Part shown: piece after piece, positions 11,689 to 21,389 of the stretch | Position numbering within the stretch: the stretch's first letter is position 1 | Layout: every line of letters begins with the position of its first letter | NCBI GenBank assembly: GCA_949357655.1 | Contig: CASHTG010000018.1 | Span: forward strand, 1,240,001-1,304,000 | Direction of reading: 5' to 3' | DNA length: 64,000 nucleotides | Source of the DNA: Parascedosporium putredinis | Taxonomy: Eukaryota; Ascomycota; Sordariomycetes; Microascales; Microascaceae | Program-made: the position numbers and the translations under genes | Notes under the pieces: generated by a model | What the model was told of the DNA's origin: nothing | The model's database searches: none | What the model saw: the letters and a program-made list of their open reading frames with translations, nothing else

Positions 11689-13236
11689 ATGGCCGCCCCT
11701 TCCGCCGAGAGGCTCAACGAGCTCAAGAAGCAATACACCGAAGCGGGACAGGAGCAGGTGTTTACATTCTACGATGACCTCTCCGCCTCGGAACAGGTTA
11801 CGCTCTTTGAGCAGCTCGAGAAGTTCAAGCCTAGCTACATCAACGAGATCACCGATAGGGCGCTGAACCCCCAAGCCCGAGCATGAAGAGACCAAGACGG
11901 GCCTGGAGCCCCTCCCCCAGACCGCCACCGCGAGCATCCTCGACTCCGCCAAGGAAGACATTGCGACGTGGTACGACTTGGGTCTCGACCTCATCTCTCA
12001 AAATAAGGTGGCCGTTGTCCTCATGGCCGGCGGCCAGGGAACCAGGTTGGGAAGCTCCGCCCCCAAGGGCTGCTTCGATATCGGCCTGCCCTCGCACAAG
12101 AGTCTGTTCCAGATCCAAGCCGAGCGTATCCGCAAGGTCGAGGAGCTTGCTGCCAAGAAGTCGGGTAGCACCGCCGTCGTGCCCTGGTACGTCATGACGA
12201 GTGGCCCGACCCGGGGCCCCACCGAGGCCTTTTTCAAGGAGAACAACTACTTTGGTCTCAAGGCTGCCAACGTCTTCATCTTCGAGCAGGGTGTTCTCCC
12301 TTGCATCTCCAACGACGGCAAGATCTTGCTCGAGTCCAAGTCCAAGGTGGCCGTGGCCCCCGACGGCAACGGTGGAATCTACCAGGCCCTCGTCGTCCAG
12401 GGTGTTCTTGACGACATGCGCAAGCGAGGCATCGAGCACATTCACGCCTACTGCGTTGATAACTGCCTAGTCAAGGTGGCCGATCCCGTCTTTGTCGGCT
12501 TCTCCGCCTCCAAGAAGGTCGACATCGCCACCAAGGTCGTGCGTAAGCGAAGCGCCACCGAGTCCGTCGGTCTTATCCTCCTGAAAAATGGACGCCCCGA
12601 TGTTGTAGAGTACTCCGAAATTGACGAGCAGACCGCCTCCGCCGAGGACCCCAGCAGCCTGGCGTCCTCAAGTTCCGCGCTGCCAACATCGTCAACCACT
12701 ACTACTCGTTCAGCTTCCTCGAGACCATCCCCCTCTGGGCTCACAAGCTCCCCCACCACATCGCCCGCAAGAAGATTCCCTGCGTCGATGTCGCCACCGG
12801 AGAGGGTGTCAAGCCCGCCAAGCCCAACGGTATCAAGCTTGAGCAATTCGTCTTCGACGTCTTCCCCATGCTCGAGCTCAGCAAGTTTGCCTCCTTGGAG
12901 GTCAAGCGCGAGGACGAGTTCTCGCCTCTCAAGAACGCGAGCGGCACTGGTGAGGATGACCCCGAGACTAGCAAGCACGACATCATGGACCAAGGGAAGC
13001 GCTGGGTGGAAGCTTCTGGTGCCATTGTCGAGGGAGAAACCGCCGATATTGGCGTCGAGGTGTCGCCACTTTTCAGCTATGTAAGTCTTTCACAATACCT
13101 CACACATGGCTTTGGACGCATGCCGTCAATATTCCTTCAAGCGACCCACTAACAACGTACTTCACAGGGTGGTGAGGGTCTGGAGAAACTCAGTGGCAGG
13201 ACCATTCGCGCTCCTGCAGTCCTCGAGATCGAGTAA
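11689..13236 (+). CDS. UAP1: UDP-N-acetylglucosamine pyrophosphorylase
   Basis: The enzyme makes UDP-GlcNAc from UTP and GlcNAc-1-phosphate in the cytosol, supplying chitin, N-glycans and GPI anchors. The start MAAPSAERLNELKKQYTEAG is followed by the uridylyltransferase signature VVLMAGGQGTRLGSSAPKG, then FDIGLPSHKSLFQIQAERI, VVPWYVMTSGPTRGPTE and VAPDGNGGIYQAL, all hallmark UAP1 blocks. One intron at 13081-13167 precedes the last exon, which ends GRTIRAPAVLEIE. Two frame breaks exist: one extra C (or two missing) in the run 11868-11872, and one C missing in the run 12649-12652. Corrected, the protein is about 486 residues, the usual size. This gene is expected to be essential, which supports sequence error. 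The leader upstream is CT-rich. Confidence 0.95.
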
Positions 13237-14445
13237 CCATCTCGACAGGATCGGGTGGGGTAGGGGGTAGGAGTTAATCAAGGATACCGAAATCGATATG
13301 ATAACGTGCTGGCATCAACATCAAGAAAGGAATACTCTGTGCGAGTTGTCTTGGCTTAAAAACGGCAACCACTAGGTGTTGAATTTGAATAAAAGTAGCT
13401 ATTTTATTTCTTGTCTAAATTCTGTGATTTATTGGCAAGCTGCTCTGTTAGTCTCTGTGATCTATATCGCGCTGAAAGCTTCAGAGCTTGGTTGTGTCGG
13501 GCTCCGGTGTGGTGGGAAAAGAAAGCTGTGTCACCCGCAAGCAGATGTCGCCACTCATTCCGATAAGACGCGATAAGGCCCATGATTTCTTCTCCAGCAA
13601 TTCAAAATGAGGGGCACCCCAAACAACCCCGCGTCGCAAGCATCTTTGAGAAGTAAGGAATTGGAATTGGAATTGATTTCTGTATAGCCTTGAGTGATGG
13701 GCTTAGCAGGTCAACCGGTTGGATCCAAACCTTTTGAGACACCTTCAACGAAAAGGTCAATGGCCCTGCCGGTGGAACGCGGGTTTGTGTCATGAAACTT
13801 GTCTATCGTCGTGGGGTGGTATAATTGTCGAGGAACAATTGTCGAGGAACAAAAGACCACCTCTCATCGGTAGTCGTAAGAGGGATGCTACTATTGTGCA
13901 GCACGAGAGGCGCGCATGATCAAACATATAGTAGTGGCGTAAAGCTTCCATGTGCTCTCTCGCCGCTCTTGCCCCCGGCCTGCTGCACCAGCTCCTGGTT
14001 TACGAGCTATCAGTCGGCTCGGGCTCTCCTCTAGAGTGGCGTTTTGGGCGACCAAAATGGTGTGAGTCACTTGATCCTCAAAATCCCCCTCCCGTACCTG
14101 CACAGTAGCATAGCGTTGCTCGAGAGTCTCTCTGTTTCAAAAACGAACGGAGCTCGAGTACTCGCCTCCCTTGCCCGTATTTATGCCCTGTTCCCGCTTG
14201 CCCAATACCAGTGCTCTCTCCGACAAGTGCTGATGTGAACGTGTGTTTTACTGTAGCGTCCCTATTGAAACCAGAACTACCTGCCCCACATCCACCATCT
14301 CCCTTACAATTCCCCTGGCCGTCAAGTCTCGTGAAAACCTAGTCCTCACCACACACCTCGCGGGCGTTTTTCTTCATCCCTCCAAACCCAATCTCCGTCC
14401 ACTCCCCTCCCCGTCCGCTAGAACTCCCACATCACCAAGCCCACC
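13237..14445. other. Intergenic region upstream of MetRS
   Basis: No gene was recognised. It carries a 14-bp perfect tandem duplication at 13823-13850 and a C/T-rich leader from about 14250 to the methionyl-tRNA synthetase start. Confidence 0.5.
13823..13850. repeat. 14-bp perfect tandem duplication
   Basis: AATTGTCGAGGAAC occurs twice in direct succession about 600 bases upstream of the MetRS start. It is probably a slippage product; no regulatory role can be shown. Confidence 0.85.
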
Positions 14446-16478
14446 ATGGCCGAAGGAGCCAAATCGCAGAACCCGATCCTGCCTCAGCCGGGGAAGAGGA
14501 ATGTGCTGATTACGAGTGCGCTGCCCTACGTCAACAATGTCCCCCACCTTGGCAACATCATCGGGTCCGTCTTGTCCGCCGATGTCTTTGCGCGATACAG
14601 CAGAGGGAGAGGACACAACACCCTCTACGTGTGCGGTATGTAAAATGAAGCCTATTCTTGCCCCCCGGCTCCATCACCACCTGCGCTTCTCCTTGATCTC
14701 TCTAGCCCCGGTGGTCCCTAGACCTGCATCATTGGCCTAACATGTCTTCATCTTGTCAGGCACCGACGAGTACGGGACCACGACCGAGGCGCGAGCTCTA
14801 GTTGAGGGCGTTAGCCCCAAGGAGCTTTGCGACAAGTATCACACGATCCACGCCGGCATCTACAAGTGGTTCAACCTGAGCTTCGATATCTTTGGCCGAA
14901 CCACGACCGAACCGCAGACTGTCATCACGCAGGAAATCTTTCTCAAGCTCAAGGAGAATGGGTTCCTCGAGGAGCGAAACACGACTCAACTTTACTGCGA
15001 ACAGCACCACTCCTTCCTTGCCGACCGATTCGTCGAGGGCGAATGCCCCAAGTGCGGTTACGGTGATGCTCGCGGCGACCAGTGTGACGGGTGCGGACAG
15101 CTCTTGGACCCGCTCGACCTCAAGAAGCCTCGCTGCAAGGTCGAAGGCTCTACCCCGTGACAAAGGACACCAACCACATCTTCTTCAAGCTTGACAAGCT
15201 CCAGCCCGAGATCGACGCCTGGTATCAAGACTCCGCGGCGAAAGGAGGCTGGTCTAGCAACGGTAAGCAGATCACCGCCGCTTGGTTGAAGCAGGGCCTC
15301 GATGCGCGCAGCATCACCAGAGACATGAAGTGGGGAACCCTGTTCCCCTCCCCGGCTATGAGCAAAAGGTCATTTACCCCTGGTTCGATGCTTGCATCGG
15401 CTACGTTTCCATCACCGCGTGCTACACCGACGAGTGGAAGAAGTGGTGGTATAGCCCCGACGACGTCAAGCTTTACCAGTTCCTCGGAAAGGACAACGTT
15501 GTCTTCCACTCCGTCATCTTCCCCGGAACCCAAATTGGCACCCGCGACAACTGGACCAAGCTTCACCATCTTGCCGCCACCGAGTATCTTACCTACGAAG
15601 GAGGCAAGTTCTCCAAGTCTCGAGGTATCGGCGTGTTTGGAGACTCGGCCCAAAAGACGGGCGTTGGCCCGGACGTATTCCGATACTACCTTCTCTCCCA
15701 CAGGCCCGAAGCCAGTGATAGCGAGTTCAACTGGGACGAGTTCATCAGCTGCAACAACAACCTGCTGCTGAAGAACCTCGGCAACTTTGTCAGCCGAGTC
15801 GTCAAGTTTGTCAACGGAAAGAACTACAACAACGTTGTCCCCGAGTCTTCCGGTTTCCAGGATGCCTCCATTGACGAGTTCAAGGCTGAAGTCAACAAGC
15901 TCCTCAAGCAGTACGTCGAGGAGATGGACGCGGTCAAGGTCAAGGCTGGTCTTTCTACCGTTCTTCTCATCTCCCAGGCCGGCAATGCCTTCCTGCAAAA
16001 CAACAAGCTTGACAACAAGCTGGCCGAGACCGAGCCCGCAAAGTGCGGTGCTGTCGTTAGTCTCGCTCTCAACCTCATCCATCTCATCTCCTCCATCATC
16101 ACCCCCTTCATGCCCGAGACGGCGACTGGAATTCTCGCTCAACTCAACGCCGAGCCCATCCTCATCCCCGACACGTGGACTGCCGACAGCATCAAGACCG
16201 GCCACGAGATCGGCAAGGCTGCCTATTTGTTCAGCAATATCAAGCCCGAGAAGGGAGCTGAGTGGCGCGACAGCTTTGGTGGCGACGAGGTGAAGAAGGC
16301 CAAGGAGGAGGCCGCCGCCAAGAAGGCAAAGAAGAAGGCAGCCATGAAGAAGCCCAAGGGCCAGAAGAACGTTGGCGGCGACAAGGCCGCCCAGCCTGCT
16401 GCTGCCCCGTCTGCTACGGATGACGAGCTCGCCAAGAAGGCTGCCGAGGTTACGCTTGACGCGACCCCCAATGTTTAA
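14446..16478 (+). CDS. MES1: Cytosolic methionyl-tRNA synthetase
   Basis: A class I aminoacyl-tRNA synthetase charging tRNA-Met in the cytosol. Exon 1 (14446-14635) carries the HIGH-type motif as PYVNNVPHLGNIIGS. An intron at 14636-14759 (GTATGT...CAG) leads to CGTDEYG. The zinc knuckle CPKCGYGDARGDQCDGCG follows, then the KMSKS-type loop as KFSKSRG, YPWFDACIGYVSITA, and an anticodon-binding helical domain. The end is a Lys/Ala-rich tail (KKAKKKAAMKKPKGQK), suited to RNA binding. No mitochondrial presequence is seen. Two frame breaks, each one missing C, lie in the runs 15153-15156 and 15338-15340; corrected, the protein has about 636 residues. The gene should be essential, so the breaks are almost certainly errors. 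A perfect inverted repeat sits just after the stop codon. Confidence 0.95.
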
Positions 16479-16494
16479 GCAGTGGGCGATGTAG

Positions 16495-16519
16495 CAGGAG
16501 CCCATGCCGTGGGCTCCTG
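16495..16519 (+). other. Perfect 10-bp hairpin in the MetRS 3' UTR
   Basis: CAGGAGCCCA, a five-base loop TGCCG, then TGGGCTCCTG form a fully paired 10-bp stem beginning 17 bases after the methionyl-tRNA synthetase stop. It would be part of the 3' untranslated RNA. A role in stability or translation is possible but not shown. Confidence 0.75.
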
Positions 16520-19500
16520 GGCAAGGGGTGAGAAATGGGAGGAAAATGCCCTGTGTGATGGCATCCGATCTCCGGCAGCTGCTACTGCCCTTCGGCACCA
16601 AGTGGATACCCGGCGAAGCGGCATTGTTACTGTAGAGTAAAGGGTTGATATAGAGTATTGAATTGATGAGTTACGAAGGGACATGAGTATGCCTCTTGGC
16701 CATTGCGTCTCCCTGTGTTCTGTGCCTTGGACTGCATCCATTGCAATGAGGCGGTATCATAGATGATGGGATAGGAAGAAAAGACAAGACGGACGATGGT
16801 TTACGTGATCCGCTGGAGAGAGTAGCAAGACGTTGTGAGAAGGGCAATGATGTGATGTGGTTCTTCCCGCTCCTTGAAGCCTCGAGGGTAGAGGCGCTAT
16901 TCATCTTCGCCTGGCGGAACGTGCAAGTAGATGCGTGTGCTTTCGTTTCCCTCGTCCGTTTTCTTTTCACTTTGATGTACCTAGGCCCCGTGTCTCCCGT
17001 TGGCTGAGATGGCATCGACGGCAAAGATCCCCTTGCTCACTCATGTGCGAGCTACTCTACTTGTAGACGAACCATGCCTCTGGACCTCTGGGCTTTCACA
17101 TCATACTTCTTCATGAGTAAAATGCGCGGCCTGGGATAGAGGTTTTATTCCTCGGTCGAGAAGAGAGCTGCGACGGAGCAAATGCTCCTCAGAATCGCCA
17201 TGTCTCTTGCGCGCCAACTGCGAACTAGAGGGAAACGACCGAGTCCCCTTGTGCCTTTGGCGTTTACTCCAACCTGTTTACAATAGTCCGGTCTATCGGA
17301 CAATAACTTCTTTACGGAAAACCCCACCATGTCGCGTGGGAGGGCCGACACCCGTGACACGACGTGTTCTGTTGTGGAGGAACCTTTAATACTTCGTACT
17401 TCGTAGGTCGTTGAAAAAGTGCCGATGCGTCGCTCGGCTGAGGTGACCAGGAGAACATCAGCCCGCCACTGTGCATAGTGCATTCGCCCAGAGCCAAAAA
17501 AGAGCACAGCTTCTTCTAGCCCACATGCTGCGCGGGTTGTTTGACCATGCCATTCTTTCAGCACGGGCGATGAATAAAAAGCGGGAAGACCGCGCGGCAG
17601 GGCCGGTACCGTCGAGTCCCAACCGAAAGACTGAAGGGCATTATTTCGGGAAGAGGAAGAGGGGTCATTTTACAAAGAGGTAGAGAGGAGGGGCATGGGG
17701 TCGCTCTCGAGATTGGGGTTCAGAAAAGGGACATGGAAAGGAGGAGGGAAGAAAAAAAGAAAAAGAAAAGGAAGGGAAAAAGGATCCTCCCGCACAAAAA
17801 CCAATCAAAGAAGACGAAAAAGAAAAAAGAGAAAAAGAGCCCCCAAGTCCATGATTGCGCATCTCGGGACGAGGAGCCAGGCGAGGCACTGACTCGGGAT
17901 TGGGTACTTGGCAAGGCCCGGATCGGGGCTGAAGGGGAAGGCGGTCAAGCTTAGTTCCCAAAGAAGAAGATATTGGATGGCCCAGTGAAATGCGTGCAGA
18001 TCCGGAGGGAGATCTAAGCACGCTGATTTGCTTGAGCTCGGGGATTGCATGAATAGCACACGCCCTATTGAACGGGTGACAATAGGATCTAATTACTTTC
18101 CTTTGTGGTCAGCCGCGATCAAGTTGGGCTTGCTCGAGACGCTTGAATGGATCGATCTAGGATCGGTCCATCTCCTCTCACCCCTCCATATCCCCCACCA
18201 CGCGTATTTATAAAATTCGAGATCTCCTGCGGCCTCTGAGACGTCTCGAGTCTCGACGATGCCATCTTTGAAAGAGCGGGCTCGATGGGTATTGGTGAAA
18301 CGTTGGAAATTAAGACTGATGGGCGATTGCTGAAAACAATTGGAATGCTGAAGCTGGATGCGACTGGCCAGCCAATTTTGGAGTGAAGGAAACGGTGCAC
18401 ATGATGTCCTTGATGGCCTTGCGCGTTTGCAACCGCGGCATCCAAGTTTAGAATGGGTGCCATGGCCAGCCTGGGATCACAGATGACGTCCGAACCTAGC
18501 TAGGCTCAGGGCCTTGGTCTAGCGTGGCGCTCACCTTTGCTCTGTTTCTTTGTTGATGCGGGGCCAGGCTGGTGGTGGGTTAATGAATGGCGTTCGATTC
18601 TTGGCTAGGTCGCCTCCATCAATCATTTCTTTGCTTCAGCGCCGAGCGCAGGCAGCCCTCCGAACATGTCGTGTACCCAACTATTATTATGATGGAGTGT
18701 ACAAGTACGATCATGTTCCTTGTTCCTCCTCAGGCACCGCTTCTGAGCTGGAAACGCTGGTGTCCTGTAAGTCATTGATCAATGCTTTGAAGCCTCTGGC
18801 AACTTTTTAGACTGCGTCCTTGTCATAGTGTACTCGTTCGTTTTTATGTCGTGTACTAAACGCCTATCCAAAGTACAAGTTATGTTGCCTGGCTCCTTCG
18901 AAAGAGTCAGAAAGGAGCGAGTGACCCATCACCTTTTTCGGATTGCAGTAGCGCCCTCCGCTTTCCTGCAATGTAATGTCCATCTTGTTCGCTGATGGCA
19001 GAGGTCATCTTTTGGTGCAGGCTGGATGGTGGCCAAGGCTGTCTTGGGATGGGAAGCTCCGTCCATGCAACCTGGACTGTGCTTGAATATGAAAGAGAAA
19101 AGTAATCTCCGTTCGATTCTTCTTCTTTTTTGGGTGGTCAGCAAACTCGGTTCCGGCCATGTGTGGTAATAATGCTCCATTCTTCCCTTTTAAGGAGTTA
19201 AGATGATGGAAAACCAGCGAGACTGGCTTCACGAAACCGTGCCCCGCCCCTTTCCACCTTGCGGCCGTCGGCAAACCTGGCAGGGGGACCAGGCGACAAA
19301 GGCCGGTGGAAAGACCCATGGGAATATCCGGGGTCCTGGTCGAACCTTCCCCATTCTGCCCCTCACCGATGCGAGGGTGGGAAGGAACCTTCCTGGGGGT
19401 CGGAAAAAGGACGAGGAATAATACTTGGACGAAGTACTTGTATGCATGGGAAGACAATGTTAACCAGGGTCGCAACCTTGACCAGGTGTAGGTCTTATTA

Positions 19501-20083
19501 CGTTGCGTTGCACACTTGAAAGCGAGGGGAAGGACCAGTGCGTTGGAGCGCTTACGCAGCCGTGGTGAGTACTTCATCATGACTTGAATTGAGAAGTAGG
19601 ATCTGAGCATGACTCCCACCAACGCCTATTTGACCAAAACTATTTTTAATCAGCACCCCTTTCCCTTCCTCCACCCATCACTCTTATCCGGCCTGGTCAG
19701 GAAGCAGGGACGTGGCCGAGGCTTCCAACTTGGGAAGGATTGAACCACTTCCAGGAGGAGTACTTCGGGAGAGAAACCCGAATCTCAAATCGACAAGAGG
19801 AAGGGAGATGAAGCTCTCGCTATCAAAGAAATTGACCAATATCTCCTGTCGGCTTCACTGAAAGACCAAAAATTCTCTTCAGTTGCACTTCTGATTATTT
19901 TGTTGTGAGGGCCGACTGCGCCAGGCCGCAATGCCAAGTTTATTTGATGGCTTGTATGCTAAGGTTACCTCGGGCAAGTGACAGGGCCGCGTATGCACAC
20001 AGCAAAAGGAACTGGTGTTGTTTTGCTAACTTCCGCTCGATTTTGGAGCGGCCGCTTAGTATTTCGTACCTCGATCAAAGACG
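16520..20083. other. Gene-poor region with purine-rich tract
   Basis: No protein gene was recognised in this 3.6-kb stretch. A strongly purine-rich segment (G/A on this strand) runs from about 17713 to 17845. Short TACTTCGTACTT-like words recur near 17390-17410 and 19425-19442. It flanks the transposon relic on the left. Confidence 0.5.
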
Positions 20084-20114
20084 GGCCAGTGGGGTGACAA
20101 AAGTTTGAACACAC
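20084..20114 (+). repeat. Left terminal inverted repeat (31 bp)
   Basis: It begins GGCCAGTGGGGTGACAAAAG and ends TTGAACACAC, an exact reverse complement of 21359-21389. Confidence 0.95.
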
Positions 20115-20201
20115 CCACTTTTTCAAGACAATAACTTCAAACTAACATTATAATGGCTATTATAGATGAAAAAATCCCCAAAATATCTTAAAAATTCCTT
20201 C

Positions 20202-21245
20202 CTAATATCCAATTGGTCCACCACCTGACTTCCGTAGCAAACGCATGCGTTGTGGGAGGGTTTTCGCATACTTTTCAAAGAGTTCAGGCGGCAAAGAGAG
20301 CCACGTTTCCCAGATGGCTTAGATCAGATCGTCCCTCTTAGTAAACCTATGCTTCAGATTCCGTATTCGGAGCTTCATTTCGCGCCAGATATTCTCAATT
20401 AGGCTAAGATCTAGGCTCTGTGGCGGCCATTCTAGCTGCCAGACCCCCATGTTGCCTTCCATTCCTTGATGACCTTTCGTTTGTGATAACTAGCATTATC
20501 CTCCTGTAATAGGACCTCATCTCCATAGCGTGCCCTCATTGCCACATAGAAAGGTAGAAAGTGGCTCGCAAATACCTCCTAGAAGTATAGTTGCCCATCT
20601 ATAGTGCGGCCTGCAGGGAAGAAAACCAAAGGCCCACGTTAGGAGCCCATAAAACAAGCCCACACGCCCACACTAAACTGGCCACTAATATATAAGTGAT
20701 AGAGGCAGTCAGGGGCATATTCTTCCTTAGAGCAACGTGTGACCCAAAGAGATCCAGGTGCCTGCCCACTATAGAAGTGGGATTCGTCAGACCAGCAAAC
20801 TAGGTCCCAATTAGTGAAAATATTGCGTAGACGAAAGGCGCGACGTTTCTTCCTGTTCACTACTGATATCCCAGGCTTTTGCGGGCTTTCCGCCGGCCAT
20901 AGCCTACCTTTTTCAGGTAGCGGCTAACTGTACGGGCTGCTAGTCGGTGGGTCGATTTTGATGGTGTTGCTAGTGCTGCTAAGGTTGCAGTTCGTTGCCG
21001 AATACTGGAACGCTTCAGTTGCCTTAGTGAGCGAACTGATACCTTAATAGGCCGCCCAGACCGGGCAAGTGTTTCAAATGGATGCGGGCTGCCGCTGCGG
21101 ATACGGTCCTTGACCCGCCGAAGGCATGTAAGGACGGTATTGCGGGGTACCGCTTGAGGACTGATATTTCACGTGCCGTGTGCCCAGCTTCTGAAAGGCT
21201 CCAGATAGCATATCGGGCCGCAGCTGATAGTTCGAAGCCTCGCAT
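20202..21245 (-). pseudogene. Tc1-like transposase pseudogene (DD34E)
   Basis: The reading starts MRGFELSAAARYAIWSLSEA, matching the N-terminal helix-turn-helix of Tc1 transposases, and continues through a second DNA-binding region. Catalytic positions are recognisable: the first Asp in CWSDESHFYSG, the second in LLQEDNASYHK, and the Glu in DLSLIENIW of the EWPPQS block. The spacing of 34 between the last two is counted across one frame break. About four in-frame stops interrupt it, after SLGYQ, after ACFMGS, after GQLYF and after TKRDDLI. There are also at least two frame changes, near 21160 and 20455. Several stops could derive from CAG/CAA/CGA by C-to-T change, as repeat-induced point mutation would produce. 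It is inactive as read; the family call is secure. Confidence 0.9.
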
Positions 21246-21358
21246 TTCTGATGATAGTAGTGGTTTGTAGGATGAAAAAGGGAAGTTGGTGTTTGTTGGG
21301 ATAGAAGTTGGGATATCCTTCCTGACGTGTGGTTTGTTTGTGGCGTTTTTCGCGTCAA

Positions 21359-21389
21359 GTGTGTTCAAACTTTTGTCACCCCACTGGCC
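21359..21389 (-). repeat. Right terminal inverted repeat (31 bp)
   Basis: It begins GTGTGTTCAAACTTTTGTCA and ends CCCACTGGCC, matching the left repeat perfectly over 31 bp. Confidence 0.95.

Larger units (their letters stand above)
20084..21389 (-). mobile_element. Tc1/mariner-like DNA transposon, decayed
   Basis: A 1306-bp element bounded by perfect 31-bp terminal inverted repeats and holding one minus-strand transposase relic. Size, inverted-repeat length and single DD34E transposase all fit the Tc1 group. The expected TA target duplication is not visible at either end. Instead both outer ends read GGCC next to AGTGGGGTGAC, which could be a palindromic 4-bp target duplication or simply the ends of the repeat. 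In-frame stops show it is not autonomous. It sits alone in a gene-poor gap between MetRS and the gene at 24225. Confidence 0.92.

Noticed and set aside
11689..13084. Programmed ribosomal frameshifting in UAP1, MetRS, MSY1 and others
   Set aside because: The breaks lack a common slippery heptamer or stimulatory structure and occur in most genes of the window, so sequence error is simpler.
15225..16601. 458-residue open frame antisense to methionyl-tRNA synthetase
   Set aside because: The sense strand is unmistakable MetRS. Long antisense frames are common in exons with strong C/G third-position bias, and this one has only low-complexity Leu/Gly/Val composition.
18560..18610. Possible tRNA B-box (GTTCGATTC)
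   Set aside because: No matching acceptor stem, A-box or cloverleaf could be built around it.
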